From contig NBAZ01000019.1 in the NCBI GenBank assembly GCA_002794735.1, forward strand, positions 248,001 to 312,000: DNA of 64,000 nucleotides, given 5' to 3'. Positions within the stretch are counted from its first letter, which is position 1; every line of letters begins with the position of its first letter. The translations under genes were made by a program, and so were the position numbers. The notes below the pieces were generated by a model. The model ran no database searches, was not told the DNA's origin, and was given only the letters and a program-made list of their open reading frames with translations. Origin of the DNA: Pyrrhoderma lamaoense. Lineage: Eukaryota; Basidiomycota; Agaricomycetes; Hymenochaetales; Hymenochaetaceae. Shown here in pieces: positions 30,989-42,555 of the stretch.

Positions 30989-31079
30989 AGTTAAGGGGGC
31001 GGGGTCAAAGAGCGAAAGCTATGCAAGACTTGCAGGGTATTATGATGATTTGAGTGCAAACAAAATATTCTATTTAATA

Positions 31080-31403
31080 ATGAATGACTCCCGTTCCATG
31101 AACCGGCAATCCTCGTCACCGCCACAGATTCAGAGCCGAACCACATGGCCTTGCCACGCGGTAAGCATTTTGGTAATGAATGCGGAAGGTACGCAGACAG
31201 AAGCTTCCGCTACACACATTCTCACTAAAAAATTGTTTTCTTACCTCAGCGAAATATGCAAATGCATGGATCTTACAACTGTTGTCATTGCAGACATGGA
31301 CGATCCTAAGATTCTAGCCCACGATAGAGTGATTATGCTCCGGAATCTTCTTTGGAGCCGAAGAACGCAAGTATCTATCATTGACAAAAGCAAGCAGAAT
31401 TGA
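31080..31403 (+). CDS. Possible hypothetical protein (107 aa)
   Basis: An ATG frame of 107 codons, opposite in direction to the DUF6593-like gene, starting 92 bp beyond its start codon. It begins with a Ser/Pro/Gln-rich stretch (MNDSRSMNRQSSSPPQIQSR) and continues with a mixed, partly hydrophobic region (TTVVIADMDDPKILAHDRVI). A GTAAGC donor lies inside it at 31161, so the open frame may be partly intronic. No family is recognised. Confidence 0.25.
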   Translation: MNDSRSMNRQSSSPPQIQSRTTWPCHAVSILVMNAEGTQTEASATHILTKKLFSYLSEICKCMDLTTVVIADMDDPKILAHDRVIMLRNLLWSRRTQVSIIDKSKQN

Positions 31404-31617
31404 AGAGGCACGAACAAATTATTCAGAACAGTCCAGGGAACTGCCTAGGTTTGGTAATCGGAGACAGTACAAAAGCCCCGTGAAAGTGAAACACCATAGA
31501 ATACGAACCCTAACTTCTGGCCCATGATCTGGCTTCCGATCACTGCGCATAAGCAATCCTCCCGTTAGTTAACCGAATGTTTACTAAGTAGAGTTGGGGA
31601 AAATGCTGTTGCTATTT

Positions 31618-32117
31618 TCAGTCATAAACTGCAAAAATTCGCATCAGATGACATGTTAAATTCGCCTATGCGTCACTACATACCATGAACAATCCCTATA
31701 AAAAAGAAGAAGAGCAATTAGTACACATCATTCCGATCCCCGAAGCAAAGTTTTCAGAGCGAATACCTCGGAAAACTGAAAGTTTCCCATATGACAGGCA
31801 ACAAACTTACCATAGAAGAGAGTCCACACGAGTACGAATGAAAAGACGCCATCTTGTCCTGGATTTACTAATTCCTTAACGCCACCGGGAAGAAATTTAG
31901 AGGGTCTCCCTTTGCAGTTGATTGTGTAGAGGCATGCAGTAGTAAGAAGCGTTGACAACCCGAAGAACGCGAAGCCAGTCCAATTCTCTAGTCCAAGTGT
32001 CCCCGCAACGACTCCAGCGAAGCATGACGACAAGAATTTTACAGTATGCAAGGAGCTGTTATGCACTACATTTGGGGTATATATGAGACGAGTAGCATCA
32101 TCCTTTGCCACTGACAT
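31618..32117 (-). CDS. EMC6: ER membrane complex subunit 6 (EMC6)
   Basis: Small membrane subunit of the ER membrane protein complex, which inserts tail-anchored and multi-pass proteins. Exon 1 (31811-32117) starts MSVAKDDATRLIYTPNVVHN and contains three predicted hydrophobic spans around SCFAGVVAGTLGLENWTGFA, LSTLLTTACLYTI and VFSFVLVWTLFYG. The rest is recovered only with two very small exons: a 12-nt exon (31684-31695) and an 11-nt terminal exon (31618-31628), which together add IVHVYD, the family's usual C-terminus (YGIVHVY). The first intron contains a TACTAAT branch site. The uninterrupted frame running to 31728 would give a wrong C-terminus. Length is then about 109 residues, as expected. 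Confidence 0.85.
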
Positions 32118-33102
32118 GGTAAACAGCAGACTCGAGCGTGCTTGGCTACATTGAATGATTGATACCCAAATCCAGTTACTCTGTCACAAATGCGTGGTGT
32201 CACTCGTTTATGTCACTTGTTACGAATATCCAATATGGTCACATCTCCTTTGGAGGAGGTTTATGAATTTGATTTGAATATTATATCCATCCAACCTTTT
32301 GTTTGGAGAGATATAGATTACTCACATGCAATTCTCACAGCAGCGCTAGTCTAGCCTCTCAAGTCTTGGCTTTCATGTTAGATCCTGCCAAAAATAAGGC
32401 TCCGCTTTGCCTTGACTTTGATGAACGTCGGATACTAACTGGGATCTAAAAGCTGGATCTAAGTTGCCCGGCTCGCGGAAATCTCCTGAAAACTTACTAT
32501 TTGATAGAGCGTGCATCTAGAGTCTTTACTTGATGGACTTATGCTAAGTCCGAATCAGCAAGTCTTCTTCCATGATGAGGTGCAATGTCAGATCCTCAAC
32601 AGGAAGAGTAATTGACTTATTAGATAGCCACAGATTAGGTTCTTCGGTCGTATTAACTAATGAATACGCGCCGCAATCTAGTTGAAAGGATGAGATTTGG
32701 AAATCATCACTATCTGATGATCTGATGTGTATCTGTTGCTACTCAATTCAGAGCCTTATAAGTAGCCTGTTGTTCCAAATGGCTTATTTGATGATTTGAT
32801 GAACCAAAGATATCACTTTCTTACTGATTTATGCGATCGACGTATTTCCAGAATTCATTTGTATCAAAATAATTTTGAAGGGTTGTCTACTACGGAAAAG
32901 CTTTCTTGTTCTTTTTTCCAATGAGCTCATGTGTCTAATGCAAATATGATATGATCATAATGTTAGTTTTGATGATCTTTGACCTTCCTTTCTATCACAG
33001 AATTCAAGCGCCGCATTAACCGGAGTTGCAACTACAACGCAATGCTTAAACTCGATCGAGTCATAGGTAAACCCTAATCTAAAGTTGGTCGCATTAAGAA
33101 CG
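32118..33102. other. Divergent intergenic EMC6-HAM1
   Basis: Almost 1 kb of AT-rich DNA between divergent genes. No gene recognised. The minus-strand frame at 32955-33278 is antisense to the first HAM1 exons and is a shadow. Confidence 0.45.
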
Positions 33103-33976
33103 ATGTCTGATAAAAAATTAGGTAGAGTTACCTTTCCGAATCTTTCATGCCAAGTAAACTTCGATTCATTACTATAAACAAAAGTCTTTGTCACTGGAAA
33201 TCCTAACAAGCTACGAGAGGTGAAAGCAATCCTCGCAGATTCATCAAGCGGATTTGCTCCAATCGATTTGGAATCCAAGGATCTCGACCGTAAGCTTCCA
33301 TGCTAGATTTCACCCCCTAAAAGTGAAAAAAATAATCATTTCTCTTCAGTCCCTGAGTTACAGGGAAGTACACAGGAAGTAGCACGTGAAAAATGTAGAC
33401 GCGCTGCAGAGTTGGTAGGCTCTAGATTATACCGTGGCGGGTCGTATGTTTAAAGTGTATAAAAAACTATAATAGGTCGGAGGACCGTGTATCACGGAAG
33501 ATGTTGCCCTTTGCTTCAAAGCCATGAATGATCTTCCTGGTCCTTATATCAAACATTTCCTCAAAGCACTCGGCCCTGAAGGAAAGCGTTTCAAACACCG
33601 TAGATTGTTAAAAATGACTTATTTATTCTATAGGGTTGAGCACTATGCTAGGTGGATTCTCTACAACTGAGGCTTACGCTATCTGCACGTTCGCCTACAG
33701 TGCCGGACCTGGGACTGAACCCATCTTGTTTGAAGGGAAGACTCAAGGTAAAATCGTCCTTCCGCGTGGACCACAGGATTTCGGGTGGGATTGTACGTTT
33801 GAGGCCGAAGGTACAGGTAAAACGTAGGTCTCTTCCATGCTCCTACCTTTACTTTCTAATAATATGAAAACTATTCTGCTAGTTATGCGGAAATGCGGGC
33901 GGACGAAAAGAATAAAATTTCACATAGATACAAGGCACTTGCTTTGTTAAGGGAGTATCTAAAATCGATCTCTTAG
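33103..33976 (+). CDS. HAM1: Inosine triphosphate pyrophosphatase (Ham1/ITPA)
   Basis: Cleanses the nucleotide pool by hydrolysing ITP, dITP and XTP to monophosphates. The first exon is only MSDKKL (33103-33121) and splices in phase to [20 protein letters not shown]. Next comes [20 protein letters not shown], then [20 protein letters not shown] with the catalytic ITED motif, [56 protein letters not shown] and [20 protein letters not shown] before the stop at 33974-33976. The nucleotide-binding TGNPNKL, the PGPYIK loop and the FGWD specificity motif are all present, so the enzyme should be active. The start at 33103 was chosen because it is the only upstream ATG that reaches VFVTGN in frame. 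Confidence 0.92.
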
Positions 33977-34486
33977 ATCCGTACATTCAACCATAGTAGT
34001 ATAAAGAACCCTGTATTATTTTAGATTGTAGATATCTCGATACTTTTTACTGTTACTTTCCATGATTAAAGAAGTGGCGGGTGAGTACTTTAATATCAAT
34101 ATCTGCACTTAAGCGAGCATTTAGAAATTTGAACTAGCGAGTACACTATTTTACGTAATATTTATTACCAAAGTTATTTATCCGAGTTCCTAACTTTTCT
34201 ATATCACACGCCATCTTTACCTTTATATTTTCTTTCAAATCCTTGATCCAGAGCCTTTTCGTATGTTGAACACAAAAGATGAATTTACACTCCCAAATCT
34301 GAGCGAGAAGCTTAATTTTAGTCATGCGTTGACAATCATGATGGATAGATAAATTAGGAACAAGACCAAGTGCCAAGAAAAGGTCGGTCAAAGATGGAGA
34401 CCATTCTCGGTTCGCCTGTGCACATGTACGGTCTCCTGAAACGCTTTGAAAGCTTTATTGCACCGTAACCTTATGGACGAACAACG
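33977..34486. other. Intergenic HAM1-GT17
   Basis: AT-rich spacer. A minus-strand frame at 34146-34391 lacks a recognisable domain. No supported feature. Confidence 0.45.
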
Positions 34487-35786
34487 ATGAACGCCAGACG
34501 CTCGAAAATACTGCTACTGATTCTAACTCTTTTATTATTCCTTTTACTCTCTATCGGTTGGCAGTATGAGTATCAGATCCGGAATACCATATCATATGCA
34601 ACTCGTCCGCTTTGGGACAACGCAGACGGTCCTAAAAACATTGTGCCACATTATTATGCTGAAGGTATGAAAATGGATGGGTATATCTGTTCGTTACATG
34701 GCTGGGAACTGAGGGAAGGACGGTCTGACGACATAAGGGTACTCGACGCGGTGCTCATGAGTAGTGAGCTTGATTTGCTGGAGATTCGATTAAACGAGCT
34801 CGCGCCTGTTGTAGACAGGTTCTTCATTGTTGAGAGCAATACAACGTTCACGGGTATTCCAAAAGAAACGTACTTCGTCAACAACCTCGATCGATTTTCT
34901 GACTTTGCAGAAAAGATTGATTATAGTTTGTAAGTTGATAGTTGTTATAGATTGTGTAAGTAGATTCATAACTAATAGTACACTTAAGTATTCCTGGATA
35001 CCCGCTAAGGGATGGACAAGATGCATGGGATGTAGAAGCTGCTACCCGCGACTTCATGACTTCACGCCTTCGTGAATATATCTCAACACTCCCTTCAGAA
35101 AGTCAAGAAAATACATTAGTTATCATGTCTGACGTCGATGAGATACCATCAAGGCATACCATCTCCTTGCTTCGTTCCTGCAATTTCGGTTCAAGAATCC
35201 ATCTACTTATGCGGAACTTTTTGTATAGCTTTGAATGGTACATCGGTATGAACTCATGGCGGGCTTCTGTACATCACTTTATCCTGCCTGATTCCTCAGG
35301 TGCTATGAAGACTGATGCTACTCGATATCGACACTCAATGTCGACGAATATTGCATTAGCGGATGCTGGCTGGCATTGTTCTTACTGCTTTCGCACGCTG
35401 TCAGAGTACGCAATAAAGATGCGCGGTTTTTCTCATTCTGATAGAATTGGTGGTGATGAACGACTTCTTGATGAACGCCGGATTCAAAATGTAATATGCA
35501 AAGGAGAAGATATATTTGGAATGCTTCCCGAAGCGTATACCGTATGTTTCTCGTTTCGATGATTTATATCATTCTTCGGCTCACAGATCTATTATCTCCA
35601 GTATGGCGACCTATTATCTCAAATGAATTTGCAACCGTAAGCACTCGTCATTCATTACGTCAGTTTAGATACCAAACTTGCTTTCTTAGATCTCGTTCGG
35701 CAGTCCATATACCTCACCATATAGTTCAGAATGCTGAATATTTCCGCTTTCTTCTACCTGGAGGCTGCTTACGAGAGTCTGATTAA
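34487..35786 (+). CDS. GT17 glycosyltransferase (MGAT3-like)
   Basis: Type II membrane protein of glycosyltransferase family 17, the family of animal beta-1,4-mannosyl-glycoprotein N-acetylglucosaminyltransferase; fungal substrates are not known. A short cytosolic start (MNARRSK) is followed by a signal anchor ([18 protein letters not shown]). The lumenal domain has [38 protein letters not shown], then after an intron [20 protein letters not shown], the metal-binding DVDEIPS within [46 protein letters not shown] and [13 protein letters not shown]. Exons: 34487-34929, from about 34988, and the last two joined at [15 protein letters not shown] and |[17 protein letters not shown]. All joints are in phase. 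Several GT17 hallmark residues (DxD, GWHCS, LLPGGC) are intact, so activity is likely. The bases 35787-36190 that follow hold no gene. Confidence 0.9.
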
Positions 35787-36190
35787 TGTAGGCTATTGCT
35801 TTGTTAATTAGTATTTATATTTCAGGATGTATCAAAATGTAATACTAACAGCTTAGAATTGATCAAAATTTTGAAAAGAATCATGATTGCATTCTCAGCG
35901 AAAATATGTGTGATCAAGACATTATGTAAGTATCCTTAAGGGGGGTTAAAAAAGCTTGTAGGTATAATAGGGGTGAGAAAAAACGTGTTTGCCTGAAATG
36001 GTGCAGATTTATTAATTTAAGGGTTACGTGAGATTATGTGAACTCGAGGCCCCAAATTGTTGATTTTTTGAATACCATCCTGAGACATATTCTCAGCCAC
36101 ATTCACAGGATCGTTGTTTTTGTGATGTTTGGTATGTTCCTTGCCCAACACGACTCTTAATCTCTACCAACTTTGTGATGCAAGACGACC

Positions 36191-39162
36191 ATGCAAAGAC
36201 TTGGTTCCAATACATCTTTTTCAAATCTACTTGAAGAAGACACTCCGGAATTCATAGAAGAACTATCCAAGACCATTTTCCCCGGAGAGATCTTACCAGA
36301 TACTAAGAACTTACGACGAAAGCGAAGTCCACCAGAGGGGGAACCTGATCCACCATCCAAACACTCTCAAGATTGTCTAGAGAACCACTCTTCTCAAGCA
36401 TCAACCAACTGTGATGAGAACTGTTATCCAGACGAGAGACCCTTCAAGAGGTTGAGACATGGCAGTGGATCTGAATTTGTTCAAGGTTCTTCGAAAGATG
36501 CCGAGAGTTGTGCCCCTTCATCGATAGCATATCCCGACCACAATTCCAGCCCGTCAGTCAATACACATGAAGATCAAAATGCCAAACCACTTTATACATC
36601 CGATCCCATATCTCTTAAAGATGCAAATCAGGTTTCTGGGTATGCGCCACTCAAGCCTAATGAACAAGCCGAAAAAATGATGCAAGACCTGGAATTTCGT
36701 TCGACTCGCACTTCAGCTGCCGGTGTAGAGTTTATAGATAATTTCTATAAGAATTCACGATTACACCACCTCAGTACATGGAAGACTGAACTTCGTTCAC
36801 TTGTTGCAGAAGCGCAAGAACGTGCAGAAAAGTTGGTTATGCAAGGGAAATTGGATGATAAGGATGCGTTAGAATCTTTAGAATCTAATGAACTAGAGGG
36901 CTTTGTGGGTAAAGTAGACGGAGATGAAATTTCCGGAACTAGCATGCGTGGTAACATGTTTCAACCACTGCGCTCGCCAACTAAATCTAAGGGGAAAGCA
37001 AAACAGAAGGAACTTGTAGGTTCGGAAGAAAAAGTCATCATGCACTGTGATTTCGACTGTTTCTTTGTGTCAGTCGGCCTCCTTACGCGACAATATCTCA
37101 AAGATCAATCGATCGTTGTCTGTCACACACAGGGAAAACAAACCAGAATTTCGAGTACTAGCGAAGTTGCTAGTGCCAACTATAAGGCTCGTGAATCAGG
37201 TGTGAGAGCTGGTATGAGGTAAGTTTTCATAAGCTCTAAAGATAGACACCCATATTGAACATAAGGTAGCCTTCAGCAAGCACAAAAATTATGTCCTTCG
37301 CTCGTCACTATCCCTTACGAATTCGAAAAGTGGGTAACAATGTCCAATTTCCCACAATTCTGCTGCTAACAGTGTGTCAGGTACAAGAAAGCCTCTTTAC
37401 AACTGTACACTATTCTCATGTCTCACGCTGACGACCTCGAAGCTGTCTCAGTTGATGAAGCTCTTATTGACGTCACAACTGCAGTACAGCAGATGCCCAG
37501 TTCGTCAGAGAGACACTATGATCCCGCAAGAACGTTTGCGGAACTATTACGGGCGGAATCAAGAGTGCCACTGGCTGCGATGGTGAGTAATAGATGGATC
37601 TATAACGTCATATTATGCTAATCGTACACCAACAGTAAGCATTGGCATATCGCATAACATAATGCTTGCTCGTCTTGCAACGAGGAAGGCTAAGCCTTCA
37701 GGATCCTATCACCTCCGTTTAGCAGATGTGCAGAAGCACATCGAATATACATGCCTTGACGAACTCCATGGATTTGGCCCTGCAGCGCGCGAAAAGGCCC
37801 TGGAACGGTTGGGAGCGGCAACGTTAGGTGAAATAGCCAAGAAACCTCGAAGTGTGTTGTGCGATGTATTTGGAAAAACTACAGGGGCAGTACTATACGA
37901 TGCTGTACGCGGAATCGACCACCGTCAGTTAGAATCTGATAAGGCCAGAAAGTCTGTGTCAGCTGAGATAAACGTAAGTTCTGCAAAGTCCTGTGTCGCG
38001 CGAGGGAGTGGATAAAAGTCCGTCTAAAAACAACTTTTTTTATGCTTCAGTATGGAATTCGATTTGAGAATAACGAGCAAGTACAAGCATTCATGTTTCA
38101 ACTAGCCGGAGAAGTATCGAAGCGCCTGAGTGCTATCGGGATGCTCGGACGTTCTCTCACCCTTAAGATAATGAAAAGAGATCCAAACGCACCTGTCGAA
38201 CCGCCCAAAGTAAGTTTCTTCTTTCTATCTTTCATACTCTGCTCGGAAATACTGAAAAAGAGATAGTTCCTAGGCCATGGGTGTTGTAATATTTTCAACA
38301 AGAGTATTAGCCTCTCATCAGACGACGGGCTCGCAACTGGTGACGCACTAGTCATTGGTCAACAAGCATGGAAATTACTCAAGAGCTTAGGTTTTGAACC
38401 ATGTGATCTTCGGGGATTGGAATCCAGATACAGAAACTTGAAAAGGCGTCGTCCACTGCCACAAGGCAATCTAGACAGGGCCAATCTAAGCTTCCTTTCA
38501 ACATAATTTCAAAGAAGAAGGAAGCCAACGAGGACGACGCTAATAAGGGGGAAAATAACGGCGAAGTGATCCTTACAGTTCAACCACCATCCTCTCAGGG
38601 TGAAGATGAGATAGAAATCATTGTTCCGGGTTCGACACCACCAACCGCTAAATCCGAAGAAGAAGAAAAAGAAGGGATGGCATCAAACTTGTTCCTACCG
38701 TCTTTCTCCCAAGTCGACAGATCTGCTTTTGAATCTCTTCCTACTCAGATTAGGAAGGAGATCACGACGGAGTACGCACGTCGTTCAGCATCGCCAGCAT
38801 TTTCAGCAATTAGCGATGACCGAACGTCACCTTCATTGTCACCTCCAAAACGAAAGACGACTGATAAGGGGACTCCGTTATCACGAATCGTACAAGCCCT
38901 TGCTCCGAGAAGTAGAGATGGGGAGGCACGATCTGCTGCTAGCAGGAATATAGTCAAGATGAATATCTTTGAACGCTGCGAGAAGCAGAAAGAGAGACGT
39001 GGAACACGCGTCGAGGTGACTCGAGCTGAACTCGCAAAGCTGGGACTGGACGCACGGGTCTTCTACGAACTTCCAACTGAGTTGCAGTTGGAGCAACTTG
39101 CAAATGCTCGCTTCGAGAGGTCGTTCGGAAAGGGGAAGAAAGAGAAATCGAAGAAGAAATAG
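36191..39162 (+). CDS. REV1: Translesion DNA polymerase Rev1
   Basis: Y-family deoxycytidyl transferase and scaffold for translesion synthesis. The first exon encodes a long acidic, Ser/Pro-rich N-terminus, then FIDNFYKNSRLHHLSTWKTE, a Rev1 signature, and the catalytic start VIMHCDFDCFFVSVG near residue 280. Later exons carry VSVDEALIDVT (second acidic motif), SIGISHNIMLARLATRKAKP, the little finger (GIRFENNEQVQAFMFQLAGE, GRSLTLKIMKRDPNAPVEPP), a RGLGIQIQKL motif, and a C-terminal region with UBM-like ESLPTQIRKEI and LPTELQLEQLANARFERSFG. The frame breaks once: at 38419-38420 a G is missing (TTGGAATCC), since RGL and IQIQKLEK lie in different frames. Unusually, no BRCT domain is visible between the N-terminal FPGEILPDTK segment and the catalytic part. 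Product about 880 residues. Confidence 0.92.
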
Positions 39163-39640
39163 CAAAAGAAAAGGAAAACACTTTCTGTAGTGTACTCCAT
39201 ACGCGCTTTTAACTTGGTTATTGTCATGGAACTTTTTTAGAGCATTGTCAATTGTATCCGCACATATACATGTATAATGTGCAATATGTTATTTTATATA
39301 CCTTTATCTCATGTTGTATCTCATCTCATGTATCGTTTTAGCATCCCGTCTCATACTTTGTGTACTTACCTTATAATATCCCTCCCCCCTTAGCATCCAT
39401 CCATGTAACCCTTGTACTTCGAATTTGATCTTTGCTTAGTGAATTTGAAAATTTTCGTTGTTACCATATAAAGAGGTCTGACTAGCCACGGCACCCCCGG
39501 AATACCGATCACCATCTTTCAGCATTCTCGAAAAAAGAAAAGGAAACTAGAGAAAAAAGATAATGATGAAATAAAATGCCAGATAAAAGAGAAAGGATTA
39601 CATGAGAAAGACGGAGACATCTATAATGATAAAACAAAGC
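39163..39640. other. Convergent intergenic REV1-WD40
   Basis: 3' flanks of two convergent genes. T-rich polyadenylation-like stretches near 39,220-39,360. No gene is seen. Confidence 0.5.
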
Positions 39641-41132
39641 TCAAATTTTAATGCTGGGTTCTATTTCGCCTAACAACATCGTAGCATCCTTGCTTCCAGT
39701 GAGAACTAGCGATAGATAATATTATAAATTAATCATAATTGTTTCATTATTCGAAATTCACTGGGCTAGACTCACTGATGGGTTCCTTAGGATGGAAGTC
39801 CACGGCAGTTACGGTACCCTTATGTCCGGGTAGCTGGGATAGCAGCCATATTTAGTTTCGAATTCTACCTCAAGCATTCCCAAAAGAACTGGTAATCAGA
39901 TCTTACCTTGTATTGTATTTTACCACTTTCCACTTCCCATATACAAACCATCCTATCTGCCCCACCGACAGCAACCCGTTTACCTCCGTCATCTTTACTC
40001 CAAGCCGCACGAAGCAGTGTATTCTCAAACCCGGCAGGTGATCCAGTTAGAGTCCGGTAAATCCTAGATGGATCTGGAGAGAATGGTCGAATGTCATGTA
40101 TAATGACTTGTGATGAGAACGAAGGAGAGAGAAGGAAGTTGCCATTAGGAGAAAGGGAAAGAGAGATGGGGTATCAGTGTGTCCTGTCAGTGAATACACC
40201 TTCTCCTGTTTACGGAGATCAAACACCTTTATAAAAATAAGTTTTATAAGCGATTTAGAAAACAAGAAAACAATCAAGAGTAGATAAAGAAATGACAAAC
40301 ATGAATCTCGTTGTCCAAAGCACCAGCATACACCGTGGAACCATCAGCGCTCCAACAAACGGAGGTTACAGGGCATCCGACCTCAAATGTAGCCACAGAT
40401 TGTTTTGAACCCTCATCTCCGCCTTCCCAAACATGTACGCACCCGTCATCTGCAGCGGTAGCAACGAGCTCCACACCCGCACCTCCAGCAATAGTTCTAT
40501 CAAGCGCGTTTATAACCCTCTGTGTGCACGTATCTTTCGTATACGTTGTCCCGACGCTAGGTCGGTCAACACAAACGTATGATCCGCCGAAACGGTATAC
40601 AAAACCGGTGAAACTTGTGACCACTGTAAGTCAAGAATAGGCGCTTTGTGTATAGCAGGAAGATATCCATAATTCGAAGTTGGAGGATATGTTTTCCATA
40701 ATGCTAATTATTTTTTTGGTGGTATAAACAAGTTGATAACGGGGATCAGAGACTGAAGGTAACAAGAGAGGGCGATAAAACTAACGTACAGACACTTCTA
40801 TCTGCAGAGCACGCAGCGATATTTTGACCGGTAGGGTCAAACCTACAGCTCATAATCTCAGCCTTCAAGTAAAAGAAGAAGAGGGATAAAAAACGCGCTC
40901 TTTAGTTAACACATGCAGTCGAAAAAGTTCTGGAGAACCTTACTGTATGTGCACCCGCCAAACTAACGATTGGTGCTTCAAGACCACTGGTACGTTTCAC
41001 TGTACGTATGAGTCCTTTTTTGCTATCATCTCCAGCAGATGATATAGCTATTTGAGTCTCGGGTGGCGTTTGTCCACGAGCTCGTTTAATCAGGATACCT
41101 TCTGGAGGTGGAGAACCTTCCCTCTTGGACAT
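39641..41132 (-). CDS. U5 snRNP 40-kDa WD40 protein (SNRNP40/Cwf17-like)
   Basis: Seven-bladed WD40 protein of the spliceosomal U5 snRNP that binds Prp8. Minus-strand model: start ATG 41132, MSKREGSPPPEGILIKRARG, then SGLEAPIVSLAGAHT (first blade), SYVCVDRPSVGTTYTKDTC, LVATAADDGCVHVWEGGDEG, GCPVTSVCWSADGSTVYAGA, VFDLRKQEKVYSLTGHTDTP, VIIHDIRPFSPDPS, AGFENTLLRAAWSKDDGGKR, IWEVESGKIQYKLPGHKGTV, VDFHPKEPI and finally LTGSKDATMLLGEIEPSIKI. The order and the DIRPF and NLLR-like motifs match SNRNP40. At 40168-40171 (plus strand GGGG) one base is missing: LTGHTDTP continues in one frame and ISLSLSPNGNFLLSPSFSSQ in the next. A few exons near 40,640-40,890 are short and less certain. Confidence 0.85.
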
Positions 41133-41360
41133 TTTGATGTAGTTGTTGTTAACAACAATGCTGAAAAGCATGATTAAGAGTTTTTTGAAGGTAGAAATAT
41201 CATATACTTACAATTATTTTTACTTTAGGAGGGTATAAGTTACACCAACTGATACCTATGAGGACTAAGAAGATTTGAGAGCCTTTGAACGAATGTTTAC
41301 TACCATAGTTAAGCACGTGATTACTTACAATAATTAAAACGCCAATATTTATCTGCTTCG

Positions 41361-41386
41361 ATAATAATAATAATAATAATGATAAT
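41361..41386. repeat. (TAA)n microsatellite
   Basis: A run of about seven ATA/TAA units, ending in a GATAAT variant, in the spacer between the WD40 gene and the GFA gene. No function implied; useful as a polymorphic marker. Confidence 0.8.
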
Positions 41387-41568
41387 TTAGTTGTTAATTG
41401 TACTACTCCGTAGCGTTACGGATATTCTCGAACTACTGATCACTGTTGTATATTTACATTGATATCTTGATTCATATTTATACATATATACTCTGCTAAA
41501 TTTGAAGTTATTCCAATGAAATCATAGCTTATACATTGCCTATTTCTCTTTCAATAAAACAGTTTCCA

Positions 41569-42167
41569 TCAAATCTTCGTGGAGCTTTCATCAAAGAACT
41601 CTCTTCCTGGTTTAGTTAGAGACTGTTCAGCACCTTCGACGGGGTGTACCCATGCAGTCCTATCCTTTGTGTAGAATTCGAGGTTTGGTATCTTATCCTT
41701 CCCATCCTCCGTCTTAAAATCGGCGAATGCACTGTAAAACACAGCGAACGTTGTTCCGCCGTCACCACCTCCGTTATACAAGGGTGACCCGCATTTACTA
41801 CAGAAATGGCGCCGGAGGGAGTTTCCGGAGTCCTGTGCGGTATCATGGAAAGTGCTCAAGAAAGCATCTCCTTTAGTGATAGTCACACACTATAGAAGAT
41901 ATCAAAAGTTAGGATGCAACAAGCTCTGGAGAGGGGACTATGGGTTGTTAAATCTTTAATAGCACTGACCCCATTTAGGAATACGACGTTGGTGGTGAAA
42001 ACCGTCCCTGTGTATTTCTTACAATTGGAGCAGTGACAGCAGGATACCCTAAATATCATATCAGCCTTTGATGAATGAGTTGTGTTGTGATGTCTGGTAT
42101 ACACTAGTGGTTTGCCATCAACCTGGAAGTTGATCTCTCCACAAAGGCAAGAACCGTGGAATGTCAT
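41569..42167 (-). CDS. GFA/CENP-V domain protein
   Basis: Small zinc protein of the glutathione-dependent formaldehyde-activating (GFA/CENP-V) family, usually involved in S-conjugate chemistry or of unknown function. Exon 1 from ATG 42167 reads MTFHGSCLCGEINFQVDGKP with the first cysteine pair, then VSCCHCSNCKKYTGTVFTTN with the second; a phase-0 intron leads to CVTITKGDAFLSTFHD, then RRHFCSKCGSPLYNGG with the CxxC pair, and FFDESSTKI before the stop at 41569. The cysteines needed for two zinc sites (C-x-C, C-x-x-C, C-x-x-C) are all present. Between GKPL and VSCC there is an extra 17-residue Thr/His-rich insert, which begins with GTGTAT and ends with TTTAG and may be an unrecognised intron rather than protein. 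It is convergent with nothing obvious. Confidence 0.85.
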
Positions 42168-42555
42168 AGCAGCACAGAGAAAAGGACACAGTCAGACGTA
42201 AGCCCGCTGTCAGTTAACCTGAGTATATCATCCTCATTTCTAAAGACTTAGACTGTGGAGTAATCTCGGCGAATTGCAGGTCATGAGGCAAAATGTACAT
42301 TTCGTAAAACGGCTTTGCAATCAGCATGATGTTTATTAGTAAGGGTGAAGCCCATCGACAATGTGACGCGGATAATATACATATAATAAACCAAAAATAA
42401 TCTATTACTACAAGTGGAGTCAATCAAGGAAAATTATGCAAAAGGTTTAGCAGGGAAATCTCACCACTAGCTTGAGATTCAAAAGGCAGAAGAATAATTT
42501 AATATGAAAAGGCCGCAAAGGAAGCATGAAAAGGGTCGTAATCGCTGGAGTAACA

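Noticed and set aside
32955..33278. Minus-strand ORF of 107 codons
   Set aside because: It overlaps the first HAM1 exons in antisense; HAM1 is supported by strong homology and splicing.
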